Shown here: positions 1 through 9,275 of the stretch, piece by piece | Position numbering within the stretch: the first letter of the stretch is position 1 | How the letters are laid out: every line of letters starts with the position of its first letter | Notes under the pieces: generated by a model | What the model saw: only the letters and a program-made list of their open reading frames with translations | Databases searched by the model: none | Told to the model about the DNA's origin: nothing | Program-made: the position numbers and the translations under genes | Origin: Mesodorylaimus sp. YZB2_4 | Lineage: Eukaryota > Nematoda > Enoplea > Dorylaimida > Dorylaimidae | Assembly: GCA_030248295.1 (NCBI GenBank) | Contig: JASANH010001537.1 | Coordinates: 124,001 to 188,000, forward strand | Direction of reading: 5' to 3' | Length of the DNA: 64,000 nucleotides

Positions 1-813
1 TCCAAGAATGGACAAACGACCACAAAACTACTTCAAATAAGCAAGAAATGACGGAGAGTGTGGGTACGACCATACCACGGTGAAAATACGGCATCCCGTT
101 AGATCTGCCAAGTCAAGCACCGTCGGGCCCGGTTAGTACTTGGATGGGAGACCGCCTGGGAACTCCGGGTGTCGTACTCTTTTGCATCCCTCACAGAAGA
201 ATGCTGTTTTTCTGAATCGTGCAGTCTCTAGTGCACCCATGGTCGAGTCTTCGCTGACCCTTTTTGTTTTCCTGTTGGCCGTGCATTGCTTTTCTTCCAA
301 AGTGACAATCTACATGCAGTACAGGCGGATTTTGAGTCATGATCCTGATTACATATAGCTCACAAGTTCGACTGCCATCGATAATCCATCTCGAATATCA
401 GACAAATTTGAGTCAGCTCATGACCAATCAGAACTGCGGACGCCTATAGCAAATCTAAAAAGTCGATAATTTTCTGTGGAAGAATCCAGGTGCCAGAGGC
501 CAGAGATGACGGTCATTTTAATTGCTGCCTGCGCATTGTCTCAAAGATTTATAGCCGACATGGCATCATAATTTTAGGCATGGATGCAATATATGATATG
601 GTTGATGCGCATCTAAACTCCAAGATTCTATGTCGTTTGGCGAGTACATCTTGGCAACAGCACGGGTGTTGATGAATGACACATGCTAATCAAGTTTCAG
701 AGGACAGCTCCTCATCGAAAAAACCAAAGATGATATGATCAACTTTCCACTCCAGCGTAACATCTTCATATCGCTCAAAGGAGCGCAGGACATCAGACCA
801 TAGTCTTTTTGAT
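1..813. repeat. Left arm of a large inverted repeat
   Basis: Base x of this arm equals the complement of base 5688-x wherever I compared them: the outer end, the 5S gene, the middle near 541-600 and the inner end. Identity stops at 813/814 against 4874/4875. The arm holds one 5S rRNA gene near its outer end and about 630 bases of flanking sequence. The window starts exactly at the outer end, so the true outer boundary on this side is not visible. The innermost 120 bases stay in frame with the neighbouring LINE ORF (stop at 690), so they may be LINE 3' sequence. Identity this high means recent duplication, gene conversion or a fold-back assembly artefact. Confidence 0.93.
62..179 (+). rRNA. 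5S ribosomal RNA
   Basis: About 118 bases with the full 5S pattern. The 5' end GGGTACGACC pairs with the 3' end GTCGTACTC (helix I, one G-U pair). The internal control region follows: AGTCAAGC, then GTCGGGCCCGGTTAGTACTT and GGATGGGAGACCGCCTGGGA. A TTTT pol III terminator lies at 180-183. No base change disrupts helix I or the box C region, so it looks transcribable. An identical copy lies in the other arm at 5509-5626. Confidence 0.95.
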
Positions 814-2455
814 TTTGAGTCCACATTTAACATTGTCAGTGGCCGCCAGTTAGACCTTTCCGCCTTATCCCCTTCCCCTTTGTACAGTTGCGAAATAATG
901 CCAAAGTAGCAGCTGGGAGGGAGGGCGCCCAGCCCTAATGAGGCCGCGTAAACCTTACTCGGTATCAATCCTATGTCAGCCGAGAAAAGACTGTAAAATT
1001 CGATTGGCAGGCGGTCGCTGCCTGGCGACTTCTTCTTGAATGTGCTCATCGCAGTCCGTACTTCCTCTTCGTCAATCTCCTTGCCTAGTTCCTTCCTGTC
1101 TTCGTCATCTGCCAAGCAATAAGGAGCCTGTCCCAAGAAGCGATCAGCGGCCTCCCCGTCAATCGATCCTGTACTAGTAAACAAACACGCGTACTGCCTT
1201 CTTATTTCCTGTATGACTTCCAGGTGGTCTTCGTACAAGGTCCCATCCTCCCCACGGATCGCATAAATTGTCCTACTCTCAGCCGAGTTTTTCTGCATCA
1301 ACTTGGCCGTTGTTAATGTTGTAATGGCAGTTGCCAGGTCCCTATAATGCGTTTTCATTAACCTCTTCCTTACTTCCTCGCGATCAAAAGCTTTGAGCCT
1401 CTCACGAACATCCAAGAATTCTGCTTTCAACATCTCACTCGTGGGGTGCAAGCCTAATAGCCTTTTAGCACCCTCTAACTCCTTTTCTAGCCATAAGCGG
1501 CATTTTCTGTTTTCTGTATCCATCGTTTTCTTTCGACCTTTACACGTTATGCCTATTTCATGTTTACACTCCTCCCATAACTCCAGCACATCCTCGTCGG
1601 ATGCGTTAGTCAACATAGTTTTCAACGCCTGTAGCTTATCCCTGATGCACTCCTGCAAAAACCGGTCCTTCACTAGGAAGTCTACATCGAGTTTCCAGTA
1701 AGAAGGACCCCTCCTTACATTAGCAAATAAAAAATTAAGTTCGAGTTCAAAAATTTTATGGTCTGAGAGGCCCGTATTCATAAACTTATGTTTTACATAT
1801 GATGCTACCACGTTTTCAGAGCCGTATATTCTATCAAGTCGCCCGTGCGTCTTGGTGCTGTGGGCAAGATGAGAGAATTCCCTGGCTTTTGCATGATGAG
1901 CCCGAAAGATATCATGCAATTGGAATTTTGAAGAGATAACTCGAAACTCTTTCAGTCCCACCTCAGGGTAGTGCGCGGGATGACTGCGGTCCAGCTCCTT
2001 ACATTCCACGAAATTAAAATCTCCTAAGCAGACACACGCATCATGGTACCTGAATTTTTGTGAAACCGTCTCATACAATCTCACAAAAAAACGCCTTCCT
2101 TGGCTGCTTCTGAGCTGGTGCATAGACTCCTATCAAGAGAAAGACCTTAGTCTCGTATTTGGTAGTCAATACTATTGCTCGACCTGGCACACTTGTGATT
2201 CGAGTAATATCCGAAAACAAAGCTCTGCGATTCACCAGAATACACACACCCGCACTATGCTCATCCGAGAAGGAATGAGAGATTCTGAATTTAGATTCAA
2301 AAACACTATCGAAAAAAGCGGCCTCCTTCGCATTGCGAAAATGAGTCTCTTGTACACACAAAACATCAACATCATTCACTAGAGCAAAAATAGACAATAT
2401 TTTTGGAATTTTATCCCGTAACCCAGCTGCGTTATATGTAGCAAAAATTACTTAG
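690..2455 (-). pseudogene. LINE ORF2 fragment: endonuclease and start of reverse transcriptase
   Basis: Read on the minus strand. The open frame begins after a stop near 2455 with TYNAAGLRDKIPKIL, a typical start of an apurinic-type (EEP) endonuclease. VDVLCVQETHF follows, then GVYAPAQ, GDFN, RLDRIY and SDHKIFELEL, which are the catalytic motifs of that family. One frameshift near 2100 separates the first third from the rest. After a linker comes the start of the reverse transcriptase with NWRPLTMLNVDSK. At 813/814 the sequence passes into the inverted-repeat arm and the expected RT core, including the YADD-type active site, is missing. The frame ends at 690 after a stretch (VTLEWKVDHIIFGF) that may be the LINE C-terminus joined by an internal deletion. 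A Tx1/L1-like clade is my best guess from the NWRP-LNVD motif and the ORF1 type. Not functional as it stands. Confidence 0.85.
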
Positions 2456-2510
2456 ACCCTATTTTTATAACAGAGGAAAAAAGAAACGAGACCTAAATTG
2501 GTGCCAAGGC

Positions 2511-3978
2511 TCAGAAGCTGACGTACCTTACGGTGTTTAGTGTCGCCCGACGTTTGCCAAATCTTTTCTTACGTGGGTTTGGGACTTCCGATTCATTGTC
2601 TGAGTCCGACTGACTTGACGTGCTGCTATGTTTTCGTTTTTTTGCCTCCTTGTCGCTCTCGGACCTCCTGCGCTTCCTTCTCGAAATCATTCCACGTCCA
2701 TCATCTCGTTTCGTAAATTGGTCAAAAGCTTGCCAAAAATATTTTCCCCGCGCCATTTCGAAACATCGTAGACGTTTGGGTCGTTTATTTTGATTCCTAC
2801 TCCCCAATAGGTGTCAGTAGGACTGGCCTCAACCAATAGCTCCGGTGACTTCTCGAAGAGGATACGTCGAAGATGTTGATTCTGACCAAATTTCGCCATG
2901 TTGGCTGTGTACAGCTTTTCTTTTGCAAAAGTCGCCCACGTCCCATATTTAGCCTCATCCCTTCAACAGATTCGCCATGTTTTTTCGCATTGGCACCCGT
3001 TTTCGAGTTCATAATCTTGTTTGCCGTTTTCTCGTCTCCAACCTTCATCGCCCTCTCTTTGAAAAGATATTGTTCGGTCGTATTGTACACTTGGCCTTCC
3101 GCTGTAAAAGAGCATTGATAGTGATTCGATAAGGGCGATTCTTTGGCGTAGAGTGGGTAGATTCCTAGAGCTGTCTTTTCGATCGTCGTATCCTCGTGTG
3201 CTGTGATCGTGTGTTCTTGGACTTGTGATGGTGGTGCCACAATCGGGAACTGGCTCGTCAAGGGTGCTAAAGGCGGGAAATCCTCATCGCCTATTCGATT
3301 TCGAATTCGAGTTTCACTCGTCGCTTGTTCTGCCGTCTTGGTCATTGGACGAAAACCTCCATAGTCTCCTCGAGCACGGGCCGCGTACGATGTCGGATCA
3401 TGTTCTTTCATCAGGGCACAGTCTTTTGCTAAATGGCCTCTCTCTTTGCATCTTCGACAGTAGATTGGCATACCGTGGTACCAAATCGTGACAGGGATCG
3501 TACGCTTTTGGGCTTTCGATTGGCAATTGGAGAAAACAGGTATTTCTTTGGTGCTAAGTGCCGACACGACAAGCGATCGTCCACCATTCCGTATATCTGT
3601 ATTTGGCCAAGTCGTCCATCTTAGGCCAGAAACCACCGTGATTCCTTTCTCTTTCAGCCAGGCTTCAACATCGCTTTGCTTTTCTTCAACTGGGAACTCA
3701 TACAAATGGATCGTCTTCTTCTGATGTCTTATCGCTGGCCCTGGTATTTCTAATTGGACGCGAAGATCAAAAATTTCTCTTTCACAGCTTCGTCGCGGCT
3801 TTCTTTCGAGTCGAAAACTAGCTTGATCGATCTTTGATGTCGAAAATCTAAAAAAGCTTAAAGGGCGAGTATATCGATCAGTAGTCGCGTGGTCGCGCAC
3901 TTTCCCGCTAAGTGGTCGCATGGCCGCGCACATACCCTTTGAGGTGACGCCAGGTGCTCCGCCTCCAATCTCGGCCAA
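2511..3978 (-). pseudogene. LINE ORF1: gag-like region, CCHC zinc knuckle and NADAR domain, frameshifted
   Basis: Minus strand, starting at an ATG ending at 3978. The first ~160 residues contain an RNA-binding-like stretch (KTIHLYEFPVEEK, then RNGGRSLVVSALS). Next comes a CX2CX4HX4C knuckle, CRRCKERGHLAKDC. After a spacer the sequence matches a NADAR (YbiA-like) domain: YAKESPLSNHYQCSFTAEGQ, then YNTTEQYLFKERAMKVGDE. A one-base shift near 2960 moves the rest into another frame, where WATFAKEKLY, AKFGQN, LVEASPTDTYWGVG and WRGENIFGKLL complete the domain. A further shift near 2690 leads to a lysine/arginine/serine-rich tail ending at 2511. It lies just upstream of ORF2 in the same orientation. 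NADAR proteins are known or predicted to act on ADP-ribose-type N-glycosidic bonds; its role in a retrotransposon is unknown. Two frameshifts show this copy is dead. Confidence 0.8.
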
Positions 3979-4131
3979 TCAGACGCCAGGGAACAAGTCG
4001 CCCACCCCTGACTGGTCTTCTGGTCATTGAGGAGAAGACGGGAAAAATAGTCGCAGCTCCTGCCCTATACCCGCGCTTTAAATATCCATATCTTTTTATC
4101 AATATCTTGGCTGTGAAAAATTATAATATAT

Positions 4132-4209
4132 AACCTGTTTTCTTTGAGAATATACACGCCCTTCACTTGCTGCATACTGCCGCGTGTACCAGTCCCAAAG
4201 AAAACAGAT
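4132..4209. repeat. Small fold-back element, copy 1
   Basis: About 78 bases with terminal inverted arms. The left arm runs AACCTGTTTTCTTTGAGAAT and on to TATACACG. The right arm, CGTGTACCAGTCCCAAAGAA followed by AACAGAT, is its imperfect reverse complement. A second copy with the same arms and a different loop is at 33750-33825, so it is a dispersed family. It codes for nothing. The neighbouring 4210-4320 is AT-rich with many GATATC-type steps. Confidence 0.7.
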
Positions 4210-4654
4210 GGTACTGGATAGATATGGATATCCCAAAAGATATGGATTTCGACATTGATATGCCAAGTGATATCGATATCGATTAGATTTAGATATACAT
4301 ACATATGGATATCCATATCAACAGTAGTCACAACTAGCCTCAAAATAGCAGACCTCAGAATTGTTTCGAAAAAACCAGTCATAAAATGCATAAGATTTAA
4401 ATTTGCAGTGCTGTCATGAATACTTTTAAAAATTATATATAATACAGAAAAAAAAGAACGAGTACCCGTACCCGGGGACCCTTACCCAACCCATACACAT
4501 ACCCGCCGGGTACAGGTGGGTACGGGTGTGGGAGCCCATGCAGGGCTCTGCTCTATCTAGCTACAGGATGGAGTGAGAAGGAACTCCATACAGTTGTGGT
4601 AAAGTGGTGGGGTGGTGTATCATCTCACACCGGATCATGTCGTATAATTGCTGT

Positions 4655-4782
4655 ATTTCTACTACTAACGTTCGTGGACTGGGTTTTGAATTAAAGAGGA
4701 AGGAGGTTGGCTGAAGCGTATGCAGTTCGACATTAGTTTTCTTCAAGAAAAGCACAGTAAGCCAGGTGACGAGCATATTTGG
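4655..4782 (+). pseudogene. Fragment of a second LINE (endonuclease N-terminus)
   Basis: In the plus orientation, opposite to the LINE at 690-3978, codons give ISTTNVRGLGFELKRKEVG. After a frameshift they continue LKRMQFDISFLQEKHS. This is the usual N-terminus of an L1/Tx1-type endonuclease (T-x-N-V-R-G-L ... F-L-Q-E). The fragment is only about 128 bases and stops abruptly. It differs in sequence from the endonuclease at 2071-2455, so it comes from another LINE family. Confidence 0.65.
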
Positions 4783-4874
4783 CAACAGCAGTAAGGGAAT
4801 TCGTAAAGTATCTATTGTTATGCTTGTAACGCGGTTTTTTACACAATTGAATATAGTCTGGTAACTTGCCCCAG

Positions 4875-5687
4875 ATCAAAAAGACTATGGTCTGATGTCC
4901 TGCGCTCCTTTGAGCGATATGAAGATGTTACGCTGGAGTGGAAAGTTGATCATATCATCTTTGGTTTTTTCGATGAGGAGCTGTCCTCTGAAACTTGATT
5001 AGCATGTGTCATTCATCAACACCCGTGCTGTTGCCAAGATGTACTCGCCAAACGACATAGAATCTTGGAGTTTAGATGCGCATCAACCATATCATATATT
5101 GCATCCATGCCTAAAATTATGATGCCATGTCGGCTATAAATCTTTGAGACAATGCGCAGGCAGCAATTAAAATGACCGTCATCTCTGGCCTCTGGCACCT
5201 GGATTCTTCCACAGAAAATTATCGACTTTTTAGATTTGCTATAGGCGTCCGCAGTTCTGATTGGTCATGAGCTGACTCAAATTTGTCTGATATTCGAGAT
5301 GGATTATCGATGGCAGTCGAACTTGTGAGCTATATGTAATCAGGATCATGACTCAAAATCCGCCTGTACTGCATGTAGATTGTCACTTTGGAAGAAAAGC
5401 AATGCACGGCCAACAGGAAAACAAAAAGGGTCAGCGAAGACTCGACCATGGGTGCACTAGAGACTGCACGATTCAGAAAAACAGCATTCTTCTGTGAGGG
5501 ATGCAAAAGAGTACGACACCCGGAGTTCCCAGGCGGTCTCCCATCCAAGTACTAACCGGGCCCGACGGTGCTTGACTTGGCAGATCTAACGGGATGCCGT
5601 ATTTTCACCGTGGTATGGTCGTACCCACACTCTCCGTCATTTCTTGCTTATTTGAAGTAGTTTTGTGGTCGTTTGTCCATTCTTGGA
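4875..5687. repeat. Right arm of the large inverted repeat
   Basis: Reverse complement of 1-813; the identity ends sharply at 5687 on the outer side as seen from the window start. It carries the second 5S gene (5509-5626, minus strand). The inner boundary at 4875 abuts unrelated sequence, whereas in the left arm the same boundary abuts LINE ORF2. The spacer between the arms is 4061 bases. Confidence 0.93.
5509..5626 (-). rRNA. 5S ribosomal RNA, second copy
   Basis: Exact mirror of the copy at 62-179, with the same helix I, internal control region and downstream T-run (read on the minus strand, AAAA at 5505-5508). The two genes point toward each other across the palindrome. Confidence 0.95.
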
Positions 5688-6088
5688 TTTGCAGGGATTT
5701 CTCCCTATAATGGTGTGTTTAAGTCAGGTATGAGTGATTCCTCAGCAAAAACCGCACACACTGTCGTGACGTGGACATGCGTAATTGATTCACGAGACGA
5801 GCGAAACTTCAGAACGGTAAGCGGCGTTACAGCAGGCCTTCTGGGACACTGGTCATACTCACTCTCAGTTTCGCCCACTTGGCGATGTGCTCATTGCAAG
5901 TCGCCGTACAATTTTGCCGAAACTGATAACACCCTTGTCGAACCGGCTCTTCATGTCTTGGGCTTTGCAAGGCCTCGAATGAGAAAAACTGTTCTTTTTT
6001 ATTCTCACTCCAGTCGTGCGTGAGATTCCCAAATTAAACAGAAGTACATAGCCGGACATCATCCGCAATATGCACTGGTCCTTGTGGT
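5688..6088. other. No gene seen
   Basis: About 400 bases between the palindrome and the first repeat of the MSP region. Short open frames on both strands have no recognisable motif. Confidence 0.5.
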
Positions 6089-6332
6089 CATTCAAAGCAC
6101 TAACTCTCTCCGTACCCCGTGCTTTCAACTAATCAGCGGCAGCACAGTACGCCTCTCCTACACAATCGCTGCCACAGATCATGCAGATCATGAGTGGGCA
6201 CATTGGAGTGCAAGATTTTCATGAGCGGCTGTTATTTCAACTGCGAAACTGTTGGATGTGCTCTCATTCGCGGTCAATGTGACGCCGGCACGATTAGGGC
6301 CGCCATTGACATATATGGATCAGCATACATAC
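6089..6332 (+). repeat. Dispersed direct repeat R1, copy 1
   Basis: About 244 bases beginning CATTCAAAGCACTAACTCTC and ending near GCATACATA. The same sequence recurs with a few substitutions at 8067-8309 in the same orientation. The two copies bracket the major sperm protein gene. It has no coding signature. Confidence 0.9.
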
Positions 6333-7265
6333 TATTTGTTTTCTTTGGGAATGTACCTTTTATCACCTTTTATCAGTTGTGGGGTGGCAGCGGAGGCGAC
6401 ACAAACTGAAGCTAGTTCAGTTTCACAAATTGTGAAAGATGCCTGAATGCTCGTTTCAGACATGTGTTGGAGGATGAGTGAAAGAGTGAACAAGGAGCCT
6501 TCACTGTTTTCACCTGAAAATAGCACTAGGACCAAGGCTTTTGAGCAGTGCCTTGATCATTCGACCATTATTTTATGGAGCGAATTCAGTCCCGAATTGG
6601 CGTGGACATACAGCACTGATGTTTTTCGACAGAGTCTCCCGAGTGTCGCTTTGTAATATGTTCTTTGACTGATCTATGTATGCTATGTTTTCAGCGTGTC
6701 CCACCATCTTAGTGCGCTGAAGCGTTTACGTGAGGAATAAACAGTAAATAGGGCATACCAAGTATGGGTTCTGTCTTCTGTCTTCACCCTCGGACCTGAT
6801 TTCTGAAGCTGGTCTCTGCTGAAATAGTATCTGAATAGACTTCCATTTCATCTTTTACAGGATGAAAAATTTGCAAGAATCGTTGAACTTGAGTGGATTG
6901 ATCCACCAATTAAAAAAGCGATTTCGTAGTCATTTATCACTGCCTTTTTTCCAGTTTTGTCAGTTTCAGTAAAGACGAATTCGCATTTTGTTCCTGGCAA
7001 CGTCTTCGATATTTAAATCGCGTTGGTTACATGCTGTGCAATGCGTGAATATTATTTGGCTAGAATGTACTGTACAGCGCTCTTCCGCTGCGCTGCAAAC
7101 GTCCCAGAAAAATCCAGCGTAAAGTTATTGACACTTTACATTTTTTGCAAAATGATTCTTTATAAGATGCTGCTTGACAGAGGTTCAATCATTCTGTTCT
7201 TGAGCGAGCATCTGTGCGGCCAACTTCGATCTCTCGTTGCGTCCAGCCATCAAGCTTCGGTGACC
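6333..7265. other. Upstream region of the sperm protein gene
   Basis: No recognisable gene. The first bases (TTGTTTTCTTTGGGAATGTA near 6339) resemble one arm of the fold-back family at 4132 and 33750. The open frame that runs into MSP from 7023 has no similarity to MSP before 7266, so it is treated as 5' flank. Confidence 0.45.
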
Positions 7266-7637
7266 ATGTCGATCCCTGGCGACATCAAGACCGTGCCGTT
7301 CGACCAGTTGTGGTACAACGCGCCGTTCGATGAATTCCTGAAAGTGCGCATTCGTCTGACCAACGGCGGCGTGCGACGCATCGGCTTTCATCTGAAGAGC
7401 ACCGTCGGTCCCGACCGCATCGAAATCGACCCGGCCAACGGCTGCTTGGATCCGAGCGAGACGACCACGTTGTGGGTCACGGTCAAACCCTTCTCTGGCG
7501 CCGACACGTCGTCGGATCGCGTGACCATCGAATGGACCGACTCCCCGGCCGGTGCTCCCAAGAAGTACAGCCGCGACTGGTTCACTGGCGATTCCATCGT
7601 CCGCCGCAAGAACATGGCCCTCAAGTACAACGAGTGA
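7266..7637 (+). CDS. Major sperm protein (MSP), single exon
   Basis: 123 residues, against 126-127 for nematode MSPs, and colinear with them from end to end. MSIPGDIKT matches the PGDI start; YNAPFDE, RRIGFHL, IDPANGCLDPSE, DRVTIEWTDSP, the DWFTGDSIVRRKN block and the KYNE end follow in order. MSPs are small immunoglobulin-like cytosolic proteins that polymerise to drive the crawling of amoeboid sperm and are also released as signals. I chose the ATG at 7266 because it sits just before PGDI; the open frame extends upstream to 7023 without MSP-like sequence. Base composition is clearly richer in G and C than the flanks. Similarity to well-known MSPs is only moderate, so it could be an MSP-domain paralogue. 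A possible poly(A) signal AATAAA lies at 7927-7932, inside repeat copy A. Confidence 0.9.
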   Translation: MSIPGDIKTVPFDQLWYNAPFDEFLKVRIRLTNGGVRRIGFHLKSTVGPDRIEIDPANGCLDPSETTTLWVTVKPFSGADTSSDRVTIEWTDSPAGAPKKYSRDWFTGDSIVRRKNMALKYNE

Positions 7638-7693
7638 CCGCAATGTGATGATGATTCCGTGATCTCGATCTCGTGTTCGTGTACTAAATCGTG

Positions 7694-8052
7694 TCTGCCC
7701 TGTCGTAAAATTTCAAACTCGTTCAGCCTCTTTGTTTCAACCATCAAAGCGCAAGACCCCCCAAACTGATGATTGTGAGACGATTCTATCCACTTGATCT
7801 ATTCCCCCACTTGGTCGATTCCCCCCCCCCCCCCCCCCCACTGTGACGGTTTCCCCACCGTGTCATTTCCCCCACCATCAGTTTTGAGAAACTGCGGCTA
7901 TTTAAAACTTTGAGCCTCCGTCGAAGAATAAAGCATTCGTGCGTAAATCGTCATCATTACTCCCAGAAGATATAATATATGCCTCAAATAGTTCACGATC
8001 TCGTTGTTTTATTATTCAATTGCCATGCTAATGCCATGTTGTAATAGCGGCC
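7694..8052 (+). repeat. Minisatellite-bearing repeat, copy A (short array)
   Basis: The left end (TCTGCCCTGTCGTAAAATTT) and right end (to TTGTAATAGCGGCC) match the ends of copy B at 9276-11421. Between them lie only a few degenerate units of the CCCCCACTG type, a run of about 18 C near 7827, and the shared right flank with CATCAGTTTTGAGAAACTGC and AATAAAGC. It starts 57 bases after the MSP stop, so it may include that gene's 3' UTR. Confidence 0.85.
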
Positions 8053-8066
8053 TTAAAACGTTCGCT

Positions 8067-8309
8067 CATTCAAAGCACTAACTCTCTTCGTACCCCGTGC
8101 TTTCAACAAATCAGCGGCAGCACAGTACGCCTCTCCAACACAATCGCTGCCACAGATCATGCAGATCATGAGTGGGCACATTGGAGTGCAAGATTTTCAT
8201 GAGCGGCTGTTATTTCAACTGCGAAACTGTTGGATGTGCTCTCATTCGCGCTCAATGTGACGCCGGCACGATTAGGGCCGCCATTGACATATATGAATTA
8301 GCATACATA
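8067..8309 (+). repeat. Dispersed direct repeat R1, copy 2
   Basis: About 97% identical by eye to 6089-6332; for example CTCTTCGTACC against CTCTCCGTACC. It begins 15 bases after repeat copy A ends. Confidence 0.9.
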
Positions 8310-9275
8310 GCCTGGCCCGCTCTGTTACGAGTGTGCTAGGTAACTTTTTTCAGATTGTCTTATGGAATTTATTGCGTTGAGGAGCTGCTGCAGGAAGTTT
8401 CAGGTTGGGTTGAGGGTCCTGCAAGCCAGCTGCTGCACATAGGGCCCATGTAGGAACTCGGAGCTCCAGACATTTCAATGGCAGAAATGGAACCTAAAGA
8501 GGGACACACTTCCGAGGCGACGACAGTTCTCTTCGACGGGAAGACTAAGATTATGTTGTAACAGGTACATGATCAATTCCGCTGCCAATAAGTGTGAGTT
8601 GTGGAGAACCCCACTCACCGAAATTAACCTGGGTAGGACTCTGCTGTGACGACTAAGAACAAGTTTGGCTAGTGTAACACGCTATCCCCACCTTCAATGA
8701 CGTCTCTCTGAATCAGAGATTGACCATTGATAGGCAAAGTGGCAGGGAGCTTACGCACTCCGCACATACCTAAAGTTACACGTATAGGATCATGCCTGTA
8801 CGTATACGATTAAAACAGAAGTGTCTGACCTTCAGTAGTCAAAACCTGATGAAACATCAACCCACCTGGTTGACGTGCCTTCGCTTCTCTCCTGCCGTCA
8901 TCGACCGCCGAGAGAGAGGCGGCAGCCTGTGTGAAACTGGCCTCTTGGAAAGTCAGATATCGATAAGCACATACTATGCTACAAATCTGAATCCCTGGAT
9001 ACTTGCCCGTCGCGCTGTGCCCCTCGCGAGCATCTGAAAGGCCTTTCTGCAGAGGCCAGTGCAATTTTGTTATAACAGTGTAAAATGTCAAATCTGCCAG
9101 ATGCTATATCAATTTGCCAGATTCATGAATTTTGTGATGACTATGCATTATAAGAATATGCGGGAAAGAAGTCTCCAAAGATAAGTATCGAATGTGGTCG
9201 GTGAATAGAAGCAGAATGTCTGAATTTCATTTCCCTATCCTAACAAATGCATGAATGCAAAATTATGATAAGAAT
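8310..9275. other. No gene seen
   Basis: About 970 bases between R1 copy 2 and repeat copy B. It is not homologous to the 6333-7265 segment that follows R1 copy 1, so the R1-MSP-A arrangement is not a simple tandem duplication. Only short frames without motifs. Confidence 0.5.

Noticed and set aside
1393..1701. Plus-strand frame in the LINE region
   Set aside because: Shadow of LINE ORF2 on the other strand.
7023..7265. N-terminal extension of the sperm protein
   Set aside because: No MSP has such an extension, it shows no similarity to MSP, and base composition changes at 7266.
7185..7643. 152-codon minus-strand frame over MSP
   Set aside because: Antisense shadow of a GC-rich coding region without motifs.
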